This document shows positions 13,199 through 20,806 of a stretch of 64,000 nucleotides of DNA, piece after piece. The number at the start of each line of letters is the position of its first letter. Position 1 is the first letter of the stretch. Origin of the DNA: CAYVOV01 sp964453525 (GTDB lineage Bacteria; Chloroflexota; Dehalococcoidia; Dehalococcoidales; UBA2162); the NCBI GenBank assembly GCA_964453525.1, contig CAYVOV010000023.1, forward strand, positions 1 to 64,000, written 5' to 3'. The translations under genes were made by a program, and so were the position numbers. The notes beneath the pieces were generated by a model that saw only the letters and a program-made list of their open reading frames with translations, did not search any database and was not told where the DNA came from.

Positions 13199-13388
13199 TC
13201 GTTGCGAGCCACGATGAAATCGTTTTCCTTATTTGTCGTTGCGAGCCCGCCAAAGGCGGGCGTGGCAATCACCGCGTTCGAAAGAGGAGATTGCCACGTC
13301 GTACGCCTCTGGCGTACTCCTCGTAATGACAGTTGTATTTGAGATTGCTTCGTCGTCCCGACATAGTCGGGTCTCCTCGCAATGACAG
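13199..13388. repeat. Cluster of ~97-bp inverted-end repeats (family B)
   Basis: A full copy runs 13235-13330 from GTCGTTGCGAG to CTCGTAATGAC, with inner halves containing GGCAATC and GTACGCCTCTGGCGTAC. A partial unit precedes it (13199-13212) and another follows (13346-13388, ending CTCGCAATGACA). The sequence recurs at 18377-18474 and 55298-55462. It is non-coding, fills the gap between the HAD and acyl-CoA ligase genes, and is of the REP/MITE kind. Confidence 0.8.
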
Positions 13389-13395
13389 TTCGGTT

Positions 13396-14976
13396 CTATT
13401 TCTCTCTATCGCGTAGCACTCTCCGCAGCATTTTCCCCACCGGTGTCTTGGGCACTTCATCAATGAATTCCACTTCCCGGATACGCTTGTATGGAGCGAT
13501 TCTCCCGGCACAGAATTCTATAAGCTCTTCCTCCGTAACATGCTGTCCCGCCTTGAGCACGACACAGGCTTTAGGTATCTCACCGGCCATTTCATCAGGC
13601 TTTCCTATCACGGCACACTCGCTGACGGCATCATGTTCGTAGAGAACGGCTTCAACCTCGGCAGGAGCGATTGTATAGCCCTTGTAATTTATCGTTTCCT
13701 TTTTCCTGTCTAGGATATGAAAGTAGCCATCCTCATCCATCATCGCCAGGTCGCCGGTATAAAGCCAGCCGTCGCGGAGAGCTTCCTGCGTATCTTCGGG
13801 GCGGTTGAGATATCCCTTCATTACCTGCGGTCCCCTGATTATGAGCTCACCGGACTGCCCCGGAGGCAGGTCAATCTCTCCGGTTTCCTCGTCAACGATG
13901 CGGGCGTCGGTATCAATGGTAGGTATGCCGATTGTCCCGGACTTTATTCTTTGCAGGGGAGAGTTATGGGTCTCCGGAGAAGCCTCACTGAGGCCATAAC
14001 CGAGGACCATTTTTACGCCGGTTATCCGCTCCCATTTATCCCTTATTTCAGGCGGAATTGGCATTGCCCCATTCTTGACATAACGTAATGATGAAAGGTC
14101 ATATTTACCCATTATCGGGCTGTTTACCAGCATGGTGAATAATGAGGCGGCACCGTACATTACCGTCGCTTTCTCCTTCTCAATCGTTCCCAGCAGCAAA
14201 TCGGCATCGAAGCGAGGTATTATTATCACCCTGGCACCGCTGTAGACAGGGGAATTAACGCAGGTGCTGCCTCCCCAGCTATGATAGAAGGGCAGCAGGC
14301 CGATAGCAATGTCCCGGTGACTCCAGCTGAACCAAGCGGCGTTCTGCATGGCATTTGCCACCAGATTGTAATGGGTAAGCAGCACCCCTTTGGGGAGGCC
14401 GGTGGTTCCTCCGGTATAGACGATTGCTGCCACGTCATCCTTCGGTTTCACAGTGAATTCGGGAGGAGAGGGAGGATAGTCCTCAAGGATTTTCTTCAGA
14501 GGAACTATGTTATCTCCCGTTCCGGAATCAGCCAAGACTACTGTTTTAAGCATCGTACCTGTCCTTACCTCGTTGACAACCGGATATAGCTCGTTACCAG
14601 TGATGATAGCGGTGGCTCCGGTATCGGCAATCTGGTGTTTCAGTTCCGCCTGCCGGGAAAGCGGATTGACGGTGGTAACGGTGGCTCCGGCTTTCAGTAT
14701 CCCGTAATATCCGATGACGAATTCGAGACTATTGCCCAGGAAGAGCAGCACCTTATCACCAACGCTTACCCCGAGGTCATGAAGTCCGGCAGCAAGGCGA
14801 GCCGTCATTTCATCGAGCTCCCGGTAACTCAGGTTCCGTTCTCCCAGGCTGAAAGCGGTACTGGCAGGCCACTTTTCCGCCGCCCGCGATAGCAGACCGG
14901 AAAGCGGTATCTCCAGATAGTCAAGTGTCTTAGGGACACCCTCCGGCCAGAAGTTAAACCACGGTCTTTCCTGCAC
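13396..14976 (-). CDS. Acyl-CoA ligase (AMP-binding, FadD-type)
   Basis: The 526-residue protein activates a carboxylic acid to acyl-AMP and then to the CoA thioester. The AMP-binding P-loop Y-T-G-G-T-T-G-L-P-K-G is at about residue 190, the G-Y-G-L-S-E-A-S motif at about 330, Y-T-G-D-L near 415, and the C-terminal lysine motif K-T-P-V-G-K-M-L-R-R closes the protein, all as in long- or medium-chain acyl-CoA synthetases. GTG 14976 follows GGAGGGAAAGG. It is cytoplasmic or membrane-peripheral. It stands alone between a repeat cluster and the TatD-type gene. Chain-length preference cannot be read; no beta-oxidation gene adjoins. Confidence 0.92.
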   Translation of the reverse strand: MQERPWFNFWPEGVPKTLDYLEIPLSGLLSRAAEKWPASTAFSLGERNLSYRELDEMTARLAAGLHDLGVSVGDKVLLFLGNSLEFVIGYYGILKAGATVTTVNPLSRQAELKHQIADTGATAIITGNELYPVVNEVRTGTMLKTVVLADSGTGDNIVPLKKILEDYPPSPPEFTVKPKDDVAAIVYTGGTTGLPKGVLLTHYNLVANAMQNAAWFSWSHRDIAIGLLPFYHSWGGSTCVNSPVYSGARVIIIPRFDADLLLGTIEKEKATVMYGAASLFTMLVNSPIMGKYDLSSLRYVKNGAMPIPPEIRDKWERITGVKMVLGYGLSEASPETHNSPLQRIKSGTIGIPTIDTDARIVDEETGEIDLPPGQSGELIIRGPQVMKGYLNRPEDTQEALRDGWLYTGDLAMMDEDGYFHILDRKKETINYKGYTIAPAEVEAVLYEHDAVSECAVIGKPDEMAGEIPKACVVLKAGQHVTEEELIEFCAGRIAPYKRIREVEFIDEVPKTPVGKMLRRVLRDREK

Positions 14977-15089
14977 GATTTCCTTTCCCTCCGTTCCGAT
15001 TTAAATCAGGCATCAAGCCCGGTAAGATTGTAGCATAAAGCAGCCTGTGTGTTGAAACTCAGAAGGGCAACACAGGTGATATTTCAGTA

Positions 15090-15866
15090 TCACCGCGCGG
15101 ACTGGATACCGAAAAACTCAAGGGCATTGGCCGTAGTTGCTTCGGCAAGCTGAGCTTCATTAGTTTCCCTTAAGGCGGAAACGCCCTTCAGAACCCTCAG
15201 AATATCGGCTGGTCTCGATTCAAACTCGGCTTCGGTACCCTGTCTGTAGACCACCGGGCAGTCGGTCTCAAGCATCAGTCTTTCCAGGGGAATCTCTTTA
15301 ATCGCCCGCCTGTGTTCTTCGTGGTATTCAACCGCCGGCGTGGCGGAGAGAAAATAGCCGCGGTCGATTATATCCCGCAGCACGCTGGAGGTGCCAGTAT
15401 ACCAGTGAAACACCGCTTTGTCAGGCTTCGCCTCGTTAACAAGGTCGAAGGCGTCACGCCAGGCGTACCGCGAATGTACCATCACCGGCTTTTTATGCTT
15501 CGCGGCTATTTCGAGCAACCGCCTGAGTACGTCTGCCTGCAATGGCTTATCCGCCTGCAGCCTCACCCGTTTATGGTAGTCAAGTCCCACCTCACCAATA
15601 CCGATGACTTCATCAATATGAGCCTCGATGAACTTAAGGTCATGCTCGATATCAGCGCTTCCAATGTTCCAGGGATGCAGGCCCAGCGCCGGATAAACAA
15701 AACTTTTATACTGTCCGGCCAGTTCCAGTACTCTCTTATTGGACTCATTGTCCTGCCCGACGGCGACGATGACAATAAGCCCGGCTTCCTTAGCCCGCGC
15801 AATTACGTCATCAATTCCCTCTATCTCATCGAGGTGAGCGTGAGTCTCAACAAGTCTGTACATCAT
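15090..15866 (-). CDS. TatD-family metal-dependent hydrolase
   Basis: The 258-residue protein has the TIM-barrel metallohydrolase ligands in order: E-T-H-A-H-L-D at the start, I-G-E-V-G-L-D-Y, M-V-H-S-R, V-F-H-W-Y and E-T-D-C-P. Family members are DNases or 3'-5' exonucleases with two divalent metals; this one is a divergent member. ATG 15866 overlaps the stop of the upstream MFS gene (ATGA), giving coupling. A second ATG follows immediately, and a site GGAGG sits just before. The long open frame on the other strand is a shadow. Confidence 0.85.
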   Translation of the reverse strand: MMYRLVETHAHLDEIEGIDDVIARAKEAGLIVIVAVGQDNESNKRVLELAGQYKSFVYPALGLHPWNIGSADIEHDLKFIEAHIDEVIGIGEVGLDYHKRVRLQADKPLQADVLRRLLEIAAKHKKPVMVHSRYAWRDAFDLVNEAKPDKAVFHWYTGTSSVLRDIIDRGYFLSATPAVEYHEEHRRAIKEIPLERLMLETDCPVVYRQGTEAEFESRPADILRVLKGVSALRETNEAQLAEATTANALEFFGIQSAR

Positions 15867-17053
15867 GCCTCCGTTTTCCTCAGGAAGAATGTCAGGACAC
15901 ACGTCAGGATTCCCACGCCCGCCAGAATTGACGCACCCGGTATGAAAGAATCGGTAAAATCAACCATCACTCCCATCAGCAGGGGGCCGGTGAAGCCGCC
16001 AATCTCGGCAACGGAGAAGAATATACCTCCTGCCAGGCCCATGTTTTGCGAACCGACTCCCGGGTCGTCCATAATAACAAGCATCAGCATCGGTAACAGC
16101 ACCGGGGTTGCCACTCCATAGAGCACCAGTCCGGCCAGTGTAACCCCATAGGAGGTTGAAGTCACTGCAATCATCAGGGCAGCCGCAGTAAAAACAACAA
16201 GCCCGCCGATGGCACGTCCCCGCAGGTGTCTTTTTATTATCCTCGGTAAAAAGAGGACGGTCGGGATTGCGGCAAGGACTGGAACCGAAGCCATGAACCC
16301 GGCCGTTTCCGGAGAATGTCCGCTGTTTTCGAGTATCTTCGGCAGCCAGTGGGAAAAGCCGTGTTCGATGAAAAGGGTCAGCAGTCCGGCAATTACAATT
16401 ATCCTGACATTATGAGCCTTCATTAGTTTTATAAAGGTGTTTTTAAGACTCATCTTTTGCTCGTCCGCCACCTTTTTGATATCGCGGGCAAAAATTCCCC
16501 AGATTAAAGCGAAGGCAAGTACCAGGAGACTATAGCCAAGGAAAGTAAGTTTCCAGCTATATCCGGTGAGTGGCATAACCAGACTATTGGTGGCGGCAAG
16601 ACCAAACAGGCCGCCTATCCAGGGTGCTGTAGTGTAAATGCCCACTGCTATAGCCCGACCGTTCCCCTTGAACCACTCGGAAACAGTTTTCGGAGCGCCA
16701 ATCGATATTAGCGGAGCGCCGATGCCGAACAGCGCCACCATTGGCAGCAGTGTAAGGAAGCCGGTAGCCAGATAGCGCAGTCCCACCGATAATGCCATGA
16801 TTAACGCCCCGGCTAAAAGTGAGCGGCGTATTCCCCATTTATCGATTGCAGCACCGGCAAAAACGGCAACAGGTATATAGACAAGCTGCCAGGTGCCGAG
16901 TATAAATCCCATCTCCCCGTATGACATGTTCAGGTCCCGCAGCATCGGGGTTACCAGTGGCGGCATTGACCTCACGCTCAAGCCGAAAGAGGCGTATAAA
17001 AGCCAGACGGCAGCCAGAATTATCCAGCGGTAGTGACTCCGCTGAGGTTCCAC
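15863..17053 (-). CDS. MFS transporter
   Basis: A 12-helix major facilitator transporter of about 396 residues. Helices begin at W-I-I-L-A-A-V-W-L-L; the loop 2-3 motif reads G-A-A-I-D-K-W-G-I-R-R-S, a standard MFS G-x3-D-x2-G-x-R-R signature. The end is a basic tail F-F-L-R-K-T-E-A. GTG 17053 is preferred because AGGTGAAGGTGG precedes it; the ATG at 17095 gives 14 more residues but has no ribosome site. It overlaps the TatD-type gene by four bases. Similarity is closest in feel to the CynX/NNP-like branch; the substrate is unknown. Confidence 0.88.
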   Translation of the reverse strand: MEPQRSHYRWIILAAVWLLYASFGLSVRSMPPLVTPMLRDLNMSYGEMGFILGTWQLVYIPVAVFAGAAIDKWGIRRSLLAGALIMALSVGLRYLATGFLTLLPMVALFGIGAPLISIGAPKTVSEWFKGNGRAIAVGIYTTAPWIGGLFGLAATNSLVMPLTGYSWKLTFLGYSLLVLAFALIWGIFARDIKKVADEQKMSLKNTFIKLMKAHNVRIIVIAGLLTLFIEHGFSHWLPKILENSGHSPETAGFMASVPVLAAIPTVLFLPRIIKRHLRGRAIGGLVVFTAAALMIAVTSTSYGVTLAGLVLYGVATPVLLPMLMLVIMDDPGVGSQNMGLAGGIFFSVAEIGGFTGPLLMGVMVDFTDSFIPGASILAGVGILTCVLTFFLRKTEA

Positions 17054-17229
17054 GGAACCACCTTCACCTGAGGGCAATGTGTTGAATGAAAACATAAGTT
17101 ACGAATATCTATTAATTACTACCGATTGTATCATCGAGACCGAATACCAGCAACAAGCACTACCGTGTACCAGTGTATCCTTTTTGTACAACCCTGTCCC
17201 CCTGTATTCCCTCTTCTCCTTTAAAGGGA

Positions 17230-17389
17230 CTTGCCTCAAAAGTCATTCTGGAGTCCGCCTCTGGCGGACGAAGAATCTCAGGGTGGGGAGTCAAGGTAAT
17301 CCCCTCCTTCCTGAGACCCTTCGCGGAGTTTACACTGAGTGGAGCGAATGTGCTCCAGGGTGACAGGAACACTCGACTTTTAGGGCGAG
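17230..17389 (+). repeat. MITE-like 160-bp repeat (family A), copy 1
   Basis: A non-coding unit bounded by inverted ends CTTGCCTCAAAAGTC and GACTTTTAGGGCGAG. The inside contains GTCCGCCTCTGGCGGAC and CCTGAGACCCTTCGCGGAG. Near-identical 160-bp copies lie at 43277-43435 (inverted), 54245-54404 and 59762-59921. There is no transposase inside, so any movement would need one supplied from elsewhere. Confidence 0.85.
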
Positions 17390-17422
17390 CCCTCCTTTAA
17401 GGGGAAGGGGGAGGTAAATGGA

Positions 17423-17460
17423 AGAGGTGGGAGTGACGCTTCAGCGTCACTCCCACCTCT
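17423..17460. repeat. Perfect 38-bp palindrome
   Basis: Two 18-base arms (AGAGGTGGGAGTGACGCT and its exact complement) are separated only by TC. It follows the family A copy by 33 bases. No T-run follows, so it is not a standard terminator. A similar 38-bp palindrome sits near copy 2 (42975-43012). Confidence 0.75.
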
Positions 17461-17591
17461 GAAACTGCGTCCGCTTTCATTTGAGAGGACTCCGCCTTTC
17501 TTAAAGTTATGTTTATGTTTAGCTTCACAGTTATTCGACATCCAATTAATAATTAATAAAGAAACAGGTTCTGTCTGACTGCGTATTTTTC

Positions 17592-17620
17592 TTGATGTCG
17601 GTTTGTGTTCAATGTAAAAT
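17592..17620 (+). promoter_or_regulatory. Sigma-70-type promoter of the DUF2284 gene
   Basis: TTGATG, a 17-base spacer and TAAAAT stand 43 bases before the ATG. This fits the consensus at nine of twelve positions or better. It lies in the 567-base gap 17054-17662, which otherwise holds the family A repeat and the palindrome. Confidence 0.55.
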
Positions 17621-17662
17621 GGACATCACAGTTAAAGGCATTCTAAAGAGGGAGGCAAGAAA

Positions 17663-18325
17663 ATGACATCAGACGGCAGGAAGGTCCGGACACTTGGTGG
17701 CGAAGTCAGCGAGGCGGAATTAAAAAATGACCTGGAGCGCTACTGCCGGTTAGCCCGTGAGATGGGAGCCACGGAGGCTGTTATCATGCCCGCCGGTGAT
17801 GTCATCATCGATGAGCGGGTGCGCCTGAAATGTGTTGTGCCCCGCTGTCTCCGCGCTGGCGAGACTCCCAACTGCCCGCCGAATGCGCCGGACCTTGACC
17901 TGATACGTAAGGCGCTGAGCCGGTTCTCCTGGGCGATACTGCTCAAATACAACGTCGAGCCGATGGCAGAATACGCTCCGCAAAAAGGAGGGACTGATGC
18001 CAGCCAGCGGCGCACTCTTTCCTTTCACAGGAAGAGTGCCGATATCGTGTATGAGCTTGAGCGCCAGGCTTTTAAAGACGGTTATCATTTAGCGCTGGGG
18101 CTGGGCGGCGGCTCCTGCAAAGATTACCTCTGTAATGGACTCGTCTGCCAGTTCCTTGACAGCGGCCGGTGCCGCTTTCCCCAGCGTTCCCGCCCGGCAA
18201 TGGAGGCGATGGGCATTGACGTTATTGACCTTATTAACAAGGCTGGCTGGGAATCTTTCGCACTGCTGGGCGACCTCAGTGACATACCATGCGCCGTGAC
18301 TGTAGGAATTGTTTTTATAAAATAG
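17663..18325 (+). CDS. DUF2284 cysteine-rich predicted metal-binding protein
   Basis: The 220-residue protein shows the DUF2284 pattern: R-L-K-C-V-V-P-R-C then T-P-N-C-P-P-N-A-P near residues 55-75, and later L-G-G-G-S-C-K-D-Y-L-C and S-G-R-C-R-F-P-Q-R-S-R-P-A-M-E-A-M-G-I-D-V. The conserved cysteines probably bind an iron-sulfur cluster. Related proteins occur mostly in anaerobes, often near corrinoid or redox enzymes. It is cytoplasmic, no signal peptide. ATG 17663 follows AGAGGGAGG. It stands alone behind its own promoter. Function not established. Confidence 0.88.
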   Translation: MTSDGRKVRTLGGEVSEAELKNDLERYCRLAREMGATEAVIMPAGDVIIDERVRLKCVVPRCLRAGETPNCPPNAPDLDLIRKALSRFSWAILLKYNVEPMAEYAPQKGGTDASQRRTLSFHRKSADIVYELERQAFKDGYHLALGLGGGSCKDYLCNGLVCQFLDSGRCRFPQRSRPAMEAMGIDVIDLINKAGWESFALLGDLSDIPCAVTVGIVFIK

Positions 18326-18376
18326 GTTATGAGTCGGCTATATAAAAGTTGCTGTTTGTGCGTAGTTGATTAAATT

Positions 18377-18474
18377 GTCATTGCGAGGAGTACGCCAGAG
18401 GCGTACGACGTGGCAATCTCCTCTCTCGAACGTGGTGATTGCTTCGCCCCCGATACAATTGGGGCTCGCAATGA
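18377..18474 (+). repeat. ~97-bp inverted-end repeat (family B), clean copy
   Basis: Bounded by perfect 10-bp inverted ends TCATTGCGAG (18378) and CTCGCAATGA (18465-18474), with GTACGCCAGAGGCGTAC and GGCAATC inside. It is the same element as at 13235-13330 and 55298-55462, non-coding. Confidence 0.8.
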
Positions 18475-18521
18475 AATTACTATCAAAAACCGAATAGTCC
18501 TATATAAAAAGTGAGGTGAAA

Positions 18522-18701
18522 ATGCCGCAGGACATTCTTGAACTTACCGAAGGATACCTCTCCGAAGACCCCGTCAGGTGGGGCAAACTATCAAGCGATA
18601 TTCAGTGGCGCCGCCTGCAACTTCTACTGCTGCGGGAAATACTTGTCGAAGTCAGAAAGCTCAATCACGGGACACAGGAAATCAGGGCAGACGCCGAATA
18701 A
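18522..18701 (+). CDS. Small hypothetical protein (59 aa)
   Basis: ATG 18522 follows GTGAGGTG at a suitable distance. The peptide (starting M-P-Q-D-I-L-E-L-T-E-G-Y) is acidic and helical, with R-W-G-K-L-S-S-D-I-Q-W-R-R and a Leu-rich helix L-Q-L-L-L-L-R-E-I-L-V-E-V. It has no membrane span (too many charges) and no cysteine. It lies between a family B repeat and the convergent C_GCAxxG_C_C gene. It could be a small adaptor; no family recognised. Confidence 0.5.
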   Translation: MPQDILELTEGYLSEDPVRWGKLSSDIQWRRLQLLLLREILVEVRKLNHGTQEIRADAE

Positions 18702-18760
18702 CGTTCCGGCATAGTTAACTACCGGTGGTCTTTGGTCCTCCGTACTATTGCCATAGGACC

Positions 18761-19306
18761 CTAGTCCAGTAATTTAATATTGCTCTTTTCAATATCATCA
18801 ACGATAATCCCGGTTGCCCACTTGGCCGTCTGCCTGATAACACACCCATCGGTTATACTCAGGAACTCCTGCGTCATCTCATCGCTGGTAAGGTCCCAGG
18901 CTTTGCCGAAGTATTTTCTCATCACATCCTTACAGAGAATGGAACCGTAGGTATCGTAATATTTAGCCAGTAGCGTATCCCGGATTCCGATTGCTGCCCT
19001 GCCTGACGTTGCCGGGTCATCGGTATGCTGAGGGACCTGACGAGCCATGCCGTACGCCATAACGCTGCCGGCTACGGCACCGCAGGTGCCCTCTCCCGTC
19101 ATGCAGACTCCGGCAGTCAGCAGGCATATCCCGGAATAAAACTGTTCTTCCATCTCTTTCGGGAAAATATCGAAACCTCCCCACCTCAAAGCATCGGCTA
19201 CCGCCAGGAAGGTGGCCTGACAGCAGCCTTTGTACTTTGCCTCGTACTCTATTCCCAGCTCCCACGCTTTATCAGTTAGTTCTTCTTTTGTCTTTTTGAG
19301 TTTCAC
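18761..19306 (-). CDS. C_GCAxxG_C_C family putative redox protein
   Basis: The 181-residue protein shows the family signature: Y-K-G-C-C-Q-A-T near residue 30, then S-G-I-C-L-L-T-A-G-V-C-M-T-G-E-G-T-C-G-A-V-A-G, and further C's in I-L-C-K-D-V and D-G-C-V-I-R. The family is thought to be redox-active or metal-binding and is common in anaerobes. GTG 19306 is chosen since GGAAGGAGGT stands eight bases upstream; the frame extends 84 codons further but into sequence with no site and opposite the next gene's promoter. Function not established. Confidence 0.82.
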   Translation of the reverse strand: MKLKKTKEELTDKAWELGIEYEAKYKGCCQATFLAVADALRWGGFDIFPKEMEEQFYSGICLLTAGVCMTGEGTCGAVAGSVMAYGMARQVPQHTDDPATSGRAAIGIRDTLLAKYYDTYGSILCKDVMRKYFGKAWDLTSDEMTQEFLSITDGCVIRQTAKWATGIIVDDIEKSNIKLLD

Positions 19307-19468
19307 GGTTTTCGACCTCCTTCCAGGGTTTTCTCTGAGAGGTGTCAGGTCTTGATAAGTATAACGAGGATAAGCTAGTATTGTCACATATCCAGGACTC
19401 AAGATGCCCGTTCTTCTATATAAGTTGTTGCAGTTTATCTCAAGAATAACCTTCAGGAGCAGTATATA

Positions 19469-19894
19469 ATGGCACGGATAAAAATTGATTTGCCTGAGAG
19501 TTTTGTCTTTTCGACGGAGATTCCTATCCTGATTAACAATATCAACCGAGGTAATCACCTCAGCTATGATTCGATACTACCGATGATGGAAGAGACCCGC
19601 ATCCGGTTTGTACGCAGCCTCGGCTATACCCAGGAAAACATCAGCGGAGCGGCATTTATCGTCACCGATGTCGCCGTGGTTTACAAAAAACAGGGACGCC
19701 ATGGGCAGATATTGAAACTTGAACTCGCACTCGCCGATTTTACCGGCAAGGGATTCGACATCATTTACCGGATATCCGATTCCAGCACCGATGAGGAAAT
19801 CGCCAGGGCAAAAATGGGCATCCTCTTTTATGATTATCAGCAACAAAAAGTGGTACCAGTACCGGATGAGTTCAGAGAAAGATTTGCGGTCTGA
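19469..19894 (+). CDS. Hot-dog fold acyl-CoA thioesterase-like protein
   Basis: The 141-residue protein has the single hot-dog domain layout of the YbgC/4-hydroxybenzoyl-CoA thioesterase group: I-P-I-L-I-N-N-I-N-R-G-N-H-L-S-Y-D (the place of the catalytic D-x-N-x-G-H region), then E-E-T-R-I-R-F, and A-K-M-G-I-L-F-Y-D-Y near the end. The usual catalytic Asp is Asn here (I-N-N-I-N-R-G-N-H), so activity is uncertain. The gene is divergent from the C_GCAxxG_C_C gene and its ATG has only a weak GGAGCAG upstream. Substrate unknown. Confidence 0.82.
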   Translation: MARIKIDLPESFVFSTEIPILINNINRGNHLSYDSILPMMEETRIRFVRSLGYTQENISGAAFIVTDVAVVYKKQGRHGQILKLELALADFTGKGFDIIYRISDSSTDEEIARAKMGILFYDYQQQKVVPVPDEFRERFAV

Positions 19895-19984
19895 GTGATA
19901 CCAGTAAGCCCACCCTAGCCCACAGTTTGCGGCGTGCCTTTGACGGACGCGGCGTTGTGTACAGTCCCTTTGCCAGCACTACGG

Positions 19985-20425
19985 TTAAAAATCAATATCC
20001 TGGTCAGGCTGTCCTTTCGCAATCTGCCTTTCAACCAGATCGCTGAGGCTTGTGGACTCAAGGACTTTACTCACTGCATCCCTTATTTCACACCAGATAT
20101 CACGGGTAGCACAGACGTCCGAACGTGGGCAGATACTCTTATCATCAACACAGTCGGTCGGAGCAATCGAGCCTTCAAGAAGTTGAATGACATCGCTCAT
20201 TTTTATTTCTTCAGGAGGTCTGGCAAGTGCGATTCCGCCCCCGGCTCCACGAATACTTCTGAGAATACCTCCGGCGACAAGGGGCCTGATAACGTGTTCC
20301 AGATAACGCTGTGAAATTTCCTGCTTCCTGGCTATATCTTTCAGCAGGACCAGTCCGCCCTCCTGGTGAAGAGCCAGCTCCAGAAGTGCCCTTGTTCCGT
20401 ACCTTCCCCTCGTTGAAAGTTTCAC
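19985..20425 (-). CDS. Rrf2-family regulator (IscR-like)
   Basis: The 146-residue winged-helix regulator starts at GTG 20425 (M-K-L-S-T-R-G-R-Y-G-T-R-A-L), which is the conserved family beginning; the longer frame upstream is without support. The DNA-binding part holds I-S-Q-R-Y-L-E-H and G-A-G-G-G-I-A-L. Three cysteines in D-C-V-D-D-K-S-I-C-P-R-S-D-V-C match those that bind an iron-sulfur cluster in IscR and its relatives, so it probably senses redox or iron-sulfur status. A palindrome TACCAA-N10-TTGGTA lies 18 bases upstream, suited to autoregulation. No isc/suf genes adjoin. Confidence 0.9.
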   Translation of the reverse strand: MKLSTRGRYGTRALLELALHQEGGLVLLKDIARKQEISQRYLEHVIRPLVAGGILRSIRGAGGGIALARPPEEIKMSDVIQLLEGSIAPTDCVDDKSICPRSDVCATRDIWCEIRDAVSKVLESTSLSDLVERQIAKGQPDQDIDF

Positions 20426-20442
20426 TATACTATCCCCATAAT

Positions 20443-20464
20443 TACCAATACTATCATTTTGGTA
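20443..20464. promoter_or_regulatory. Probable operator of the Rrf2 regulator
   Basis: An inverted repeat TACCAA-N10-TTGGTA lies 18-39 bases upstream of the regulator's GTG, in an AT-rich promoter region. Spacing and place suit binding by a dimer of the Rrf2 protein itself. Confidence 0.5.
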
Positions 20465-20485
20465 TACATTACCAGACATAAACAA

Positions 20486-20806
20486 CCACTGTCAACTTAT
20501 TTTTACGATAGTACTAATAGGTTTTGATTGAATGAAGTGCTCCTCATTTTTAATATATGTGTTCCCGCCCTCCGTCTTTGAGGAAGATATAGAGGGGTCC
20601 TTCCTTTTTAGAAATCTCCCTCGCCTGCTAAAACCTTTTACGGCGGGCAGGCCTGCCCCTTCCCTTTAATAAGAGCCTTGACTCAGATATCATTCTGAGG
20701 AATCCGCCAGAGGCGGATGACAAAGAATCCCGGGGCTCGTGTTCAACCTGCTTCAAAGAAGGAAGGTAGAAGCACAAGTTTGACACCAATCAGCTGTGGC
20801 GAACAC
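20486..20806. other. Gene-free stretch with degenerate repeat
   Basis: No gene is seen. Around 20675-20735 there is a degenerate piece of the family A repeat (CTTGACTCAGATATCATTCTG, with GTCCGCC replaced by ATCCGCCAGAGGCGGAT). Upstream are C/T-rich blocks of the kind that flank the other copies. Confidence 0.5.

Noticed and set aside
13199..13388. Repeated units that might be a CRISPR array
   Set aside because: Units are inverted-end elements of about 97 bp with unequal spacing, without short constant repeats and spacers, and no cas gene is present.
15312..16121. 269-codon open frame on the plus strand
   Set aside because: Antisense to the TatD-type and MFS genes across their overlap; no domain and no ribosome site.
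17160..17400. Overlapping 70-94 codon open frames on both strands, also at 43245-43496 and 59590-59989
   Set aside because: They read through the family A repeats. The same peptide appears in several frames and copies only because the DNA repeats; no ribosome sites.
19307..19558. N-terminal extension of the C_GCAxxG_C_C gene
   Set aside because: The GTG at 19306 has a strong ribosome site; the extension has none and runs opposite the promoter region of the thioesterase gene.
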